This document shows, piece by piece, positions 1-7,720 of a DNA stretch of 15,999 bases. The stretch spans positions 1 through 15,999 of the forward strand of contig JBAPYK010000145.1 of NCBI GenBank assembly GCA_049284695.1, given 5' to 3'. Below the pieces are notes generated by a model. It had not been told where the DNA came from. It was given only the letters and a program-made list of their open reading frames with translations, and did not search any database. Position 1 is the stretch's first letter. Each line of letters starts with the position of its first letter. This DNA comes from Rhodoplanes sp049284695. Its GTDB lineage: Bacteria; Pseudomonadota; Alphaproteobacteria; Rhizobiales; Xanthobacteraceae. Both the position numbers and the translations under genes were made by a program.

Positions 1-219
1 TTTCGCGAGACCGATCCTCGGCTTACCAGCGCTCTTCTCAAAGCGATGATCCAGGACTGGTACTTGAAGGGTTGGAAATACAGAGAGTTGAAAACCGACG
101 TGGAAACCTTTGCCGACTTCGTTCAGGATTTGATCGAGAGGCACCTCCTGCCGGAAGGAGCAACCACGCCCGCGCGGCGGAATAGGCCCGTACGGGCGAG
201 TGCACACGTCCGCGGATAA
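1..219 (+). CDS. TetR/AcrR-family regulator, C-terminal fragment (cut by window edge)
   Basis: Frame 1 is open from the first base to a TAA at 217-219, giving 72 residues of the C-terminal end of a protein. The segment is helical, with a 'MIQDWYLKGWKYRELKTDV' stretch followed by 'FADFVQDLIERHLL'. This pattern (acidic-Trp-Tyr, basic linker, hydrophobic last helix) is familiar from the ligand-binding/dimerisation domain of TetR-family regulators. The DNA-binding helix-turn-helix would lie upstream, outside the window. TetR proteins often repress fatty acid and PHA genes, and inverted repeats lie in the divergent region near 10.2-10.6 kb, but a link between them is only inference. The basic tail after residue 55 looks unstructured. 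The family call rests on a short, poorly conserved domain. Confidence 0.55.
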   Translation, partial: FRETDPRLTSALLKAMIQDWYLKGWKYRELKTDVETFADFVQDLIERHLLPEGATTPARRNRPVRASAHVRG

Positions 220-498
220 CCCGCGATTCGGTTGGATCGCCGCTAGCCCGTCTTCCGCAATTCGGGCGAGCTGAACGCGCGCCTGTTCTTGGTTGGCTGT
301 CATGCGCTAAACCGTAGGTTCGCGGAGACCTGAGGGCGGGCCCGTCTCACGGCATGCAGTACGAGGGTGGAGCCGGCAAACCGGCATCGATTGGATGTGC
401 ACAAGACGACAATCGCTGGAGCTATGCAGGAGATTGGGTGACAGGGTCGATCAGGCGGCGTGGTGAGCCGGCAATTTTGATGACCTCGATACCGTTTA
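220..498. other. Gene-free stretch between TetR-like gene and pgi remnant
   Basis: No supportable gene was found. A minus-strand frame (536-300) is open for 78 codons but has no ribosome binding site and no recognisable motif. Another minus-strand frame, opening at ATG 303 and running off the window edge, lies antisense to the TetR-like fragment. No clear promoter or T-tailed hairpin was seen. Since a decayed pgi piece follows directly, this may be non-functional remnant DNA. Confidence 0.5.
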
Positions 499-812
499 AT
501 CGTAGTTGATGGTAGGGAGTCGTACCCGAGGTTCACGCCGTACTCGACCAGAGGCGGACTTTGCCGAGCGCGTGCGAAGCGATTCGTCGAAAGGTCACAC
601 GGGCAAGCGCATCCGCAACGTCATCAACATCGGCATCGGTCGGCTCTGACCTCGGGCCAGTAATGGCTTACGAGGCTCTGAAACACTTCAGCGCGCGCCA
701 TGACCTTCCGCTTCGTCTCCAATGGTGACGGGACCGATTTCGCCGAAGCAGTTTGGGACCTTGAGCGGCTGAGACCCTGTTCATCATTTCGTCCAAAACC
801 TTTACCACGCAG
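499..812 (+). pseudogene. pgi: Glucose-6-phosphate isomerase remnant, internal fragment with several frameshifts
   Basis: Reading across frames recovers a collinear piece of phosphoglucose isomerase: 'IVVDGRE' (499-519), 'VPEVHAVLDQ' (522-551), 'DFAERVR' then 'KGHTGKRIRNVINIGIG' (557-640), 'GSDLGPVMAYEALKHFSAR' (after about 642), 'TFRFVSNGDGTDFAEAV' (from about 704) and 'AETLFIISSKTFTTQ' (768-812). These match the family's GHTGK / NIGIGGSDLGP / SNVDGT / SSKTFTT blocks in order. Frame changes occur near 520, 552-556, 641, 700 and 765, so no functional enzyme can be made. The first ~125 residues and the whole C-terminal half of the ~550-residue enzyme are missing. It ends 23 nt before the phaC stop, in opposite orientation. 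I read it as a decayed relic of rearrangement at the cluster's edge. Very few substitutions appear inside the blocks, so the decay looks recent. Confidence 0.88.
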
Positions 813-835
813 CGGGATGTTAATGTTGCCTCGTT

Positions 836-2542
836 TCACGGTTCGATGACGTAGGTCCCCGGTGCCTTCGCGCGCGGCCTATAGCGATTGTTTCCAAGCG
901 AACCCGGAGCGGCGCGCATCTCACCCGAGCGCACGGCCAGCCACTGCCGCCAATTGTCCCACCAGGAGCCAGATACCGCCTCGGCGGTGGTGAGCCACTG
1001 CTCGGGGCTGACCGGCCCTAGGGAGTTGAGAGAGTACCTCGCTTTGGGATTGCCGGGAGGGTTGATCAGGCTCTGGATGTGGCCGCTCGAGCTCAGCACG
1101 AAGTCGGTCCTGCCGCCGAACATGCGCGCCATGCCGAACACGCCCTTCCAGGGCGTAATGTGATCGGTGACGCCGGCGACCACATACTTGTCGCAATCCA
1201 CTTTGGAAAGATCGATGGCTGTACCCAGAACCTCGATTGCGCCAGGCTTCTGGAACAGATTATCGGCGAAGATATCGATGATCTGTCCGTGGAACTTCGC
1301 TGCCAGCCGCGTGGTGTCGTTGTTCCAGTACAGGATGTCGAACGCCGGTGGCGGATTGCCCATCAGGTAATTGTTGACCCAGTAGTTCCAGACTAGATCG
1401 TTTGGCCGCATCCAAGCGAACACCCGCCCCATTTCCTGGCCGTCCAGAACGCCTTTGACCAAGGAATTCTGCTTCGCGGCGGCGATGATCTCCGGTGTGG
1501 CGAACAGGCCGAGCGCGGACTCTCCGCTCAGGCCGAATACTGCCACCATCAGGGTCGCCGCATTTACGAGCTTTTGCCCCTTCGCCGCGAGGTAACCCAA
1601 CAGCGCCGCCATGGTCATGGCGCCTGAGCAGGCCCCGTGTAGATTGACGTCCTCGGCTCCGGTAATGTCACGTAGCGCCGCAATCGCTTCCAGCAGCGCC
1701 TCGACATAGGTGTCTATGCCCCAGTCCCGCTGCGCCTGCGTGGGATTGCGCCAGCTCACGACGAAGACCTGAAACGCGTTCTTGACGAGATACTCGACGA
1801 GACTCTTGCCTGGTGCGAGATCGAAAATGTAAAATTTGTTGATTTGGGGCGGCACGATCAGCTGGGGGCGAGCGTATATTTCAGGGGTAGCGGGCGCATA
1901 TTGGATCAACTCAAGCACATCGTTGCGAAAGACAACCGCCCCCGGGGAGATCGCCAGGTTTTCACCCACCTGAAACGCCTTCTTGTCCACCTGAGCGGGC
2001 ATCCCCTGGTTGCTGGAGAGGTCCGTCAACAAATGGCTGAGGCCTTCCAGCAGGCTCGAGCCACCTGAATCTATCGCCCTCTTCAGTGCAGTGGGGTTGC
2101 CCAGAAGCGTGTTGGTCGGCGCCAACGCGTCGGTCAGCAGCGACACCACGAAGCGCGCACGCTCCCTCGTCGTGCTATCCATCCCGGACTTGTCGACGAA
2201 TCTGTTCAGCACGGTGCTCCACGCCAGGTAGCCTTGCAAATACATGCGGTAGAAGGGATTGTCCTTCCACGCCGTGTCGGTGAAGCGCCGGTCGCCCGGG
2301 GAAGGCGCAATCGCACCGTGGCCCGACAGTATAGCGATCAAATCGCGGGCGAGCCCCGCTTCGTGTTCCAACACGAGCATGGGCGACATGACCGCATGCT
2401 GGCCGATCGCCTGGATGGTGCTTGCGATGTCTTGCGGGCGCAGCCCGATGAACGGGTTGGGTCCCAGCATGCCCTCGGCTGCCTGTACCGGGAGCTCATC
2501 GGCCTTGCCGGTCTTCGCTTCGTTGTCCTTGCCGGCGTTCAT
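836..2542 (-). CDS. phaC: PHA synthase, class II-like (medium-chain-length poly-3-hydroxyalkanoate polymerase)
   Basis: This enzyme polymerises (R)-3-hydroxyacyl-CoA into polyester at the surface of cytoplasmic PHA granules and releases CoA. The 568-residue product has an N-terminal PhaC domain and an alpha/beta hydrolase core. The lipase-like box is 'GACSG' with nucleophile Cys305, and the triad is completed by Asp460 ('VTDHITPW') and His488 ('SSGHIQSLINPPGNPKAR'). Length, the GACSG box (class I usually has GYCVGG), 'GAVVFRNDVLELIQY', 'MRPNDLVWNYWVNNYL' and the C-terminal 'APGTYV' all match the Pseudomonas class II synthases as I recall them. Class II enzymes usually have GACSGG; here the second Gly is Ala308. 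The ATG start has AAGGAG 6 nt upstream, inside the end of phaJ, and the genes are 3 nt apart. It is the last gene of the minus-strand block. No phaZ, second phaC, phaD or phasin lies beside it. Confidence 0.95.
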   Translation of the reverse strand: MNAGKDNEAKTGKADELPVQAAEGMLGPNPFIGLRPQDIASTIQAIGQHAVMSPMLVLEHEAGLARDLIAILSGHGAIAPSPGDRRFTDTAWKDNPFYRMYLQGYLAWSTVLNRFVDKSGMDSTTRERARFVVSLLTDALAPTNTLLGNPTALKRAIDSGGSSLLEGLSHLLTDLSSNQGMPAQVDKKAFQVGENLAISPGAVVFRNDVLELIQYAPATPEIYARPQLIVPPQINKFYIFDLAPGKSLVEYLVKNAFQVFVVSWRNPTQAQRDWGIDTYVEALLEAIAALRDITGAEDVNLHGACSGAMTMAALLGYLAAKGQKLVNAATLMVAVFGLSGESALGLFATPEIIAAAKQNSLVKGVLDGQEMGRVFAWMRPNDLVWNYWVNNYLMGNPPPAFDILYWNNDTTRLAAKFHGQIIDIFADNLFQKPGAIEVLGTAIDLSKVDCDKYVVAGVTDHITPWKGVFGMARMFGGRTDFVLSSSGHIQSLINPPGNPKARYSLNSLGPVSPEQWLTTAEAVSGSWWDNWRQWLAVRSGEMRAAPGSLGNNRYRPRAKAPGTYVIEP

Positions 2543-2545
2543 GGG

Positions 2546-3043
2546 CTACTCCTTCTCGCGGAGCGAGGGTGTGTCGTCATCCGCCATCGCCATGACGAGC
2601 GCACTGGCGATCAGAGCTGGCTTGGGTTCGCCTTCGATCTCGATGGTGTTTTCGGTCGTGAGCAGCATCCGCCCCTTGCCCTTGTCTTCGACGTCGAGCA
2701 GCTTTATGCGGTTGCGGACACGCGATCCAGCCTTCACCGGCGCGACGAAGCGCACGCGGTCGAGGCCGTAGTTCAGCGCCTGGCTGATTCCAGCGGGCTC
2801 GACGATGACCTCGAACGTGCTCGCTGCGATCATTGCGAGCGTCAGGTATCCATGGGCGATAGTGGTTCCGAACGGGCTCTCACGTTTTGCTCGCTCGATA
2901 TCCACATGGATCCATTGGTGATCGCCAGTGCATTCGGCAAACTGCTCGATGCGATGCTGGTCAAGAGTGACCCAACTGGATACACCCAGCTCCCGCCCGA
3001 CGAACTCCTCGACGTTGGCGAGTTTGAATCCCTGGCTAGGCAT
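2546..3043 (-). CDS. phaJ: (R)-specific enoyl-CoA hydratase, MaoC/hotdog fold, PhaJ4-like
   Basis: This enzyme hydrates trans-2-enoyl-CoA from beta-oxidation to (R)-3-hydroxyacyl-CoA, the substrate of PHA synthase. The product is 165 residues from ATG 3043. I prefer this start to a GTG at 3049 because GAGGA lies 8 nt before the ATG but only 2 nt before the GTG. The hydratase-2 motif 'TGDHQWIHVD' carries the catalytic Asp41 and His46, five residues apart as in known PhaJ enzymes, and is followed by 'SPFGTTIAHGYLTL'. The 'ELGVSSW...LDQHRIEQFAE' lead-in and 'NYGLDRVRFVAPV' strand match the PhaJ4 / mycobacterial HtdZ subgroup rather than short PhaJ1. The gene ends 3 nt before phaC, which strongly supports feeding that synthase. 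Chain-length preference cannot be read from the sequence. Confidence 0.9.
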   Translation of the reverse strand: MPSQGFKLANVEEFVGRELGVSSWVTLDQHRIEQFAECTGDHQWIHVDIERAKRESPFGTTIAHGYLTLAMIAASTFEVIVEPAGISQALNYGLDRVRFVAPVKAGSRVRNRIKLLDVEDKGKGRMLLTTENTIEIEGEPKPALIASALVMAMADDDTPSLREKE

Positions 3044-3107
3044 GGCCACTATCCTCGATCACATGTTGCTTGTCCATCGCCGACCAAGGGCGAGCCCGAC
3101 TGCCTGC

Positions 3108-4898
3108 TCAGAACTGCTCCTCCGCCAGGGCCAGGGCGGTTGAGCCGCCGCTTCTCACTACAGTGAGCAGGGCGCTTGCCTTGGGCAGGATTTGCTCAGC
3201 GTAGAATTTTGCGGTCGCGATCTTGGTCCGGCAAAAACTTTCGTCGCCGGCGGAATCAAGCCTAGACTGGGCCGCAAGGGCGGCGCGGCTCATCTGCCAG
3301 CCGCCGCAGACGTACCCGGTGAGCATCAGGTAATTGACTGAAGCAGCCAGCACCGCATCCGGATCCCGGCCGATTGTCTGCAGCACCCATTGGGTAGCCT
3401 CCTCAAGGGCCTCGACACCAGCCGCAAGAGAACCGCCGAGCGCTTGGAAATCCACCCCATCGGCAGCGTGCAGCTGCGCCTCGACGGCACGCATCTCAGC
3501 GATCAGCGCAACCATTGACGAGCCCTTGTCGACAGTCAGCTTGCGCCCAACCAAATCCGCGGCCTGAATTCCGGTTGTCCCCTCGTAGATCGGGGCGACA
3601 CGCGAGTCGCGTAGATATTGGCAGGCGCCGGTCTCCTCGATGAAGCCCATTCCGCCATAGACCTGGACGCCGAGCGAAGCGAGCTCCACACCGAGTTCGG
3701 TGCACCAGCCCTTGAGCACAGGAGTCAGCAGATCTACCCGCCGCTGGCGGCGTTGGCGCTCTGCAGCCTCCGGGTGCTTGTGCGCAAAATCGATATCCGC
3801 CGCCATGACATAGCCGAAGGCGCGCATCGCCTCGATCTGCGATTTCATGGTGAGCAGCATGCGTCGCACATCGGGGTGATGAATGATGGTGACGCGATCG
3901 CCGCTGTGCTGTCCGGCCGCCCGACCCTGCACTCGCTCCTTGGCGTAGTCGCGCGCCGCTTGATAGGCTCGCTCCGCGATCCCCAGGCCCTGCAGCCCGA
4001 CCTTCTGGCGTGCCTCGTTCATCATGGTGAACATGTGGGTGAGGCCGCGATTCTCCTGACCCACGAGGTAGCCGATGGCGCCCTCCCTGTCGCCGAAACT
4101 CATCACGCAGGTCGGGCTGGCGTGGATACCCATCTTGTGTTCGATCGACGTACAGTACACGTCGTTACGCGTCCCCAGCGAGCCGTCCACCTCGGTCAGG
4201 AACTTGGGCACCAGGAACAGGGAGATGCCGCGCGTGCCTTCCGGCGCATCGGGAAGGCGGGCAAGCACCAAATGCACCACGTTGGTGGTCAGGTCATGAT
4301 CGCCCCAGGTGATGAAAATCTTCTGACCGTGAACCCGGTAATGATCCCCCTCCGGCACGGCCTTGGTCCGGATGGCCGCCAAGTCCGAACCCGCCTGCGG
4401 TTCGGTCAGATTCATCGTCCCCGTCCACTCACCGCTGATCAGCTTCGGGAGGTAGCGCAGCTTCAGCTCGTCGGACGCGTGGGCCCGGATTGCCTCCATG
4501 GCACCGGCGGTCAGCAGCGGGCACATGGCGAAGGACATATTGGCCGAATTCCACATTTCTGCGACTGCCGCGGCCACTAGACCAGGCAACCCCTGGCCGC
4601 CATAGGCGGGATCGCCGCTAAGCCCGTTCCAGCCATTGTCGACGAACTGGCGGTACGCTGCGCCGAACCCCTCGGCCGTCACCACACCATCCGTCGTCAT
4701 GGAGGCGCCAAGCCGGTCACCCGGCTGGTTGAGCGGTGCCAGCACCTCGCTGGCGAGTTTCGCCGCCTCCTCGAGCACCGCCTGCGCCAGCTCCGGCGTC
4801 ACCTCCTCATAGCCCGGCAAGCAGGCTAAGCTGTTCAGGGCCGCCAGGTCGTTGATGACGAACTGCATATCCTTTATCGGTGCAAGATACGTCGTCAC
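3108..4898 (-). CDS. Acyl-CoA dehydrogenase (FAD), long DmdC/FadE-like type
   Basis: This flavoenzyme oxidises acyl-CoA to trans-2-enoyl-CoA and passes electrons to ETF. It has 596 residues, longer than the ~380-residue classical type. The N-terminal 'YLAPIKDMQFV' is the signature of the subgroup with an extra N-terminal helix. Then follow the FAD/substrate region 'LTEPQAGSDL' (164-173) and 'KIFITWGDHD', and the C-terminal domain with 'GGMGFIEETGACQYLRD' and catalytic Glu439 in 'APIYEGTTGIQAADL'. The remaining residues form the additional C-terminal domain of this subgroup. The start is GTG 4898, with GAGGAG 7 nt upstream. The family is often annotated as methylthiopropanoyl-CoA dehydrogenase (DmdC), but between an acyl-CoA ligase and phaJ-phaC, medium- or long-chain acyl-CoA is the likelier substrate. 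It lies 58 nt upstream of phaJ. Confidence 0.92.
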   Translation of the reverse strand: MTTYLAPIKDMQFVINDLAALNSLACLPGYEEVTPELAQAVLEEAAKLASEVLAPLNQPGDRLGASMTTDGVVTAEGFGAAYRQFVDNGWNGLSGDPAYGGQGLPGLVAAAVAEMWNSANMSFAMCPLLTAGAMEAIRAHASDELKLRYLPKLISGEWTGTMNLTEPQAGSDLAAIRTKAVPEGDHYRVHGQKIFITWGDHDLTTNVVHLVLARLPDAPEGTRGISLFLVPKFLTEVDGSLGTRNDVYCTSIEHKMGIHASPTCVMSFGDREGAIGYLVGQENRGLTHMFTMMNEARQKVGLQGLGIAERAYQAARDYAKERVQGRAAGQHSGDRVTIIHHPDVRRMLLTMKSQIEAMRAFGYVMAADIDFAHKHPEAAERQRRQRRVDLLTPVLKGWCTELGVELASLGVQVYGGMGFIEETGACQYLRDSRVAPIYEGTTGIQAADLVGRKLTVDKGSSMVALIAEMRAVEAQLHAADGVDFQALGGSLAAGVEALEEATQWVLQTIGRDPDAVLAASVNYLMLTGYVCGGWQMSRAALAAQSRLDSAGDESFCRTKIATAKFYAEQILPKASALLTVVRSGGSTALALAEEQF

Positions 4899-4968
4899 AG
4901 AGGTTCTCCTCGACAGTCCTGGTTTGTTTATTCATGGTCTTGCAACGGACTTTGCGGAACGTGTGGTG

Positions 4969-6609
4969 CTATTTGATATACTTATGACGTAAGGCCTTTT
5001 TGTCGAGCTTGCCCACGCTGGTCCTGGGCAGCTCGTCGACGAACACGACATGCTCCGGTACCCAGTATGTCGAGATCACGCCCCTTGCGGCGAAATCGTG
5101 GAGCAGCCCTTTGATATCGGCCTCGTTGACCTCTTGTCCGGGCTTGGCAACCAGAACCGCGAGCGGCCGCTCGGTCCACTTCGGATCTGGCACACCGATC
5201 ACCGCAGCATCGGCCACGCCTGGATGCTTTCGTATGAGCTCTTCCAGATCCAGCGACGAGACCCACTCGCCTCCCGTCTTGACCACGTCCTTGAGGCGGT
5301 CAGTAATTCTTAGATACCCTTCCCCGTCGATCACCCCGATGTCACCGGTATGCAGCCAGCCGCCCGCCCAGAGCTTCTCGGAGCTCTGTGTGTCTTTCAG
5401 ATAGCCCTGGGTAAGCCAGGGAGCGCGCACCACGACCTCGCCCTGGGACAAGTTATCGTGCGGTACATCATTCATCGCCTCGTCGACGATGCGGATCTGC
5501 ACCATGGGAATTGGACGCCCAGCCTTGCAGCGCACCTCGAGCTGGCGGTCGATGTCCCAGGCTTCCGCATGCGGTTTGAGGCGCGCTAGAGTCAGAACCG
5601 GGCAGGTCTCCGACATACCGTAGCCGCCGAACACGTCGATGCCCAGCTCCATCGCCTGTCGGGCGAGCGCCTGGGGCAAGGCCGAGCCGCCGATGACCAC
5701 CGTCCACCCGGAGAGTGCCACCCCTTTGTTCCGCGCGCTCACCAGCATCATCTGCAGGATCGTCGGCACACAGTGCGAAAACGTCACTTTCTCGTGGTCG
5801 ATCAGCTCGACCAGCGCGTCCGGGACGTAGCGCCCCGGATAGACCTGCTTTACCCCGAGCGTGGTGGCGACATAGGGGAAGCCCCAGGCATGGACATGGA
5901 ACATGGGCGTGACGGGCATATAGACGGCGCCCTCGTTAAAGCGGCCGTGACCGAGTCCCGTCAGGGCCGTGCGCACCGCCAGCGTGTGCAGCACCAGCTG
6001 GCGGTGGCTGAAGCAGACGCCCTTGGGAAGCCCGGTGGTGCCGGTGGTGTAGAACACCGTAGCCTGGGTATTCTCGTCGAGCTCCGGGAACGAGTAGCGC
6101 GGATCGGATTCGGCCAGCAGGGCCTCGTACTCGGCATCGAGGGGGAGAGATGTGTCCGGTGCCTCACCCAGATCGTCTAGTAGCACCAGTTTCTTTCCGG
6201 GTTCCACCCGGTCCCATTCCTGTTGCAGGATGGGTAGGAACTCCGCGTTGACCAGGATGACTGCCGCTTCGGCGTGATTGATGGTGTAGAGAATCTGCTC
6301 CGGAGACAGACGAATATTGATCGTGAGTAGCACCGCCCCCATCATAGGGACGGCGAAGTAACACTCCAAGTAGCGGTTGGTGTCCCAATCCATTACCCCC
6401 ACCGTATCGCCTGGCTTCACGCCCAGATTGCCGAGGGCCGAGGCCAGCCTGCCGACCCGTTCACCCAGTTCGCGATAGGTGAGCCGCCGTTTGTCGGCGT
6501 AGACGATTTGCTGCTCCGGCGCCTGCGTCACACCAAACTCCAGCAGGCTCTTGATCAGCAGAGGATTGCCATAAGCGCCCGGCGTTCGCTCGATGAGTTT
6601 GCCAGTCAT
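4969..6609 (-). CDS. Fatty acyl-CoA ligase, AlkK-type (AMP-forming)
   Basis: This enzyme activates free fatty acids to acyl-CoA through an acyl-AMP intermediate, the entry step of the cluster. I place the start at ATG 6609 (546 residues), with GGGAGG a few bases upstream; the open frame runs another 33 codons upstream to 6708, but that extension has no family similarity. Adenylation motifs are all present: P-loop 'YTTGTTGLPKG' (residues ~187-197), 'GGYGMSETCPV', 'GGWLHTGDIG', 'DRLKDVVKTGGEWVSSLDLE' and catalytic Lys534 in 'PRTSVGKLDKKALR'. The 'KTGGEWVSS' hinge and the 546-residue length fit medium-chain AlkK-like ligases, though length alone is weak evidence. It lies 70 nt upstream of the acyl-CoA dehydrogenase and 163 nt after etfA. 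No signal peptide is visible, so a cytoplasmic or peripheral location is expected. Confidence 0.92.
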   Translation of the reverse strand: MTGKLIERTPGAYGNPLLIKSLLEFGVTQAPEQQIVYADKRRLTYRELGERVGRLASALGNLGVKPGDTVGVMDWDTNRYLECYFAVPMMGAVLLTINIRLSPEQILYTINHAEAAVILVNAEFLPILQQEWDRVEPGKKLVLLDDLGEAPDTSLPLDAEYEALLAESDPRYSFPELDENTQATVFYTTGTTGLPKGVCFSHRQLVLHTLAVRTALTGLGHGRFNEGAVYMPVTPMFHVHAWGFPYVATTLGVKQVYPGRYVPDALVELIDHEKVTFSHCVPTILQMMLVSARNKGVALSGWTVVIGGSALPQALARQAMELGIDVFGGYGMSETCPVLTLARLKPHAEAWDIDRQLEVRCKAGRPIPMVQIRIVDEAMNDVPHDNLSQGEVVVRAPWLTQGYLKDTQSSEKLWAGGWLHTGDIGVIDGEGYLRITDRLKDVVKTGGEWVSSLDLEELIRKHPGVADAAVIGVPDPKWTERPLAVLVAKPGQEVNEADIKGLLHDFAARGVISTYWVPEHVVFVDELPRTSVGKLDKKALRHKYIK

Positions 6610-6772
6610 TCGGAGGCCTCCCGCGTAAGACGCTGCCTCAACCAATCCCGCCGACGTTGGAGCCAACGAAAGTCCGACCTTCGAGGTCGCGGAATCGCAG
6701 CGCGCCAAAAGAGTCGAGAACTACTTATACTGCTAATCACCGCCACGGCAGCGTGTCCATCATTCTGCCAAA
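6610..6772. other. Intergenic spacer etfA / acyl-CoA ligase with small hairpin
   Basis: This is the largest gap between adjacent metabolic genes of the minus-strand block after etfB. It contains a perfect 6-bp inverted repeat, CGACCT-TCG-AGGTCG (6675-6689), without a following T-run. On the minus strand a TATAAG near 6725 could be a -10 box, but no good -35 lies 16-18 nt before it. The gap could hold a weak internal promoter, so the ligase-to-phaC genes may be partly independent of etfBA. Confidence 0.35.
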
Positions 6773-7720
6773 TCATTTTCCGAACTTGCCGAGTTCGTCG
6801 GTGAGTTCGGGCAGCGCCTTGAAGAGGTCGGCGACAAGGCCGTAATCGGCCACTTGGAAGATGGGCGCTTCCTCGTCTTTGTTGATGGCGACGATCACTT
6901 TGGAGTCCTTCATTCCGGCAAGATGCTGGATCGCGCCAGAAATGCCGACCGCTACGTAGAGATCGGGGGCGACCACCTTGCCGGTCTGACCGACCTGCCA
7001 ATCGTTGGGCGCATAACCCGCGTCCACGGCGGCGCGCGAAGCCCCGATCGCCGCGCCCAGCTTGTCCGCGATGGGCTCGATATATTTTCCGAAATTCTCT
7101 CGGCTCTGCAACGCCCGCCCCCCCGAGATGATAATGCGCGCGGACGTGAGCTCGGGGCGCTCGGACTTCGATAGTTCCTCGGCGACAAAGCGCGACAAGT
7201 CGGGATCGGCCGCCGGCGCGACCGGCTCGATCGAAGCGGTCGCGCCTCCTTCCCCCATCGCCTGAAAGGTCGAAGTTCGCACCGTGATGACCTTCTTGGC
7301 GTCGCGCGAGCGCACCGTCTGCACCGCGCTGCCGGCATAGATCAGGCGATCGAACGTATCCGGCACGACCACCTTGATGATGTCCGAGATCTGCATCACG
7401 TCGAGCAGGGCGGCGACGCGCGGCATGATGTTCTTCCCAGTAGTCGTGGCCGGCGCGAGGATCGCGTCGTAGCCGCCGGCTAGAGAGACAATCAGGGCTG
7501 CGACCGGTTCGGCCACCATATGTTCGTACGACGCATCGTCGGCGAGCAGCACCTTGGCGACGCCGTCGAGCTTGGCCGCGGCTTCGGCGGCGGGCCGGCA
7601 GCCCTTCCCGGCCACGAGAACATGCACTTCGCCGCCGAGCGCCCGCGCCGCCGTCAGCGCCTTGTTCGTCGCATCCTTGAGCGCCGTATTGATGTGTTCC
7701 GCAACGAGGAGCGTCGCCAT
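6773..7720 (-). CDS. etfA: Electron transfer flavoprotein alpha subunit
   Basis: EtfA binds FAD and, with EtfB, carries electrons from acyl-CoA dehydrogenases to ETF-ubiquinone oxidoreductase in the membrane. The product is 315 residues from ATG 7720, the usual length. An N-terminal ETF domain ('LVAEH' onward) is followed by the C-terminal FAD-binding domain, with 'GGRALQS', 'GASRAAVDAGY' (conserved FAD-contacting Arg), 'QVGQTGKVVAPDLYVAVGIS' and 'GAIQHLAGM'. A GTG one codon upstream (7723) is possible. The ATG overlaps the etfB stop as TGATG, the classic arrangement for translational coupling. The ETF-ubiquinone oxidoreductase gene is not in the window. It may serve the neighbouring acyl-CoA dehydrogenase specifically, or be the cell's general ETF. 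Confidence 0.96.
   Translation of the reverse strand: MATLLVAEHINTALKDATNKALTAARALGGEVHVLVAGKGCRPAAEAAAKLDGVAKVLLADDASYEHMVAEPVAALIVSLAGGYDAILAPATTTGKNIMPRVAALLDVMQISDIIKVVVPDTFDRLIYAGSAVQTVRSRDAKKVITVRTSTFQAMGEGGATASIEPVAPAADPDLSRFVAEELSKSERPELTSARIIISGGRALQSRENFGKYIEPIADKLGAAIGASRAAVDAGYAPNDWQVGQTGKVVAPDLYVAVGISGAIQHLAGMKDSKVIVAINKDEEAPIFQVADYGLVADLFKALPELTDELGKFGK

Noticed and set aside
1..303. Minus-strand frame open from ATG 303 to the left edge
   Set aside because: It is antisense to the TetR-like C-terminus, which shows better family character; no motif was seen.
300..536. 78-codon minus-strand ORF
   Set aside because: It has low-complexity, Arg/Pro-rich composition, no ribosome binding site and no family resemblance, and it partly overlaps the pgi remnant.
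624..839. 71-codon minus-strand ORF next to phaC
   Set aside because: It is antisense to the pgi remnant, has no recognisable motif, and its start overlaps the phaC stop by chance.
2234..3166. 310-codon plus-strand ORF opposite phaJ and the 5' end of phaC
   Set aside because: It is an antisense shadow across two well-supported genes, with no family resemblance.
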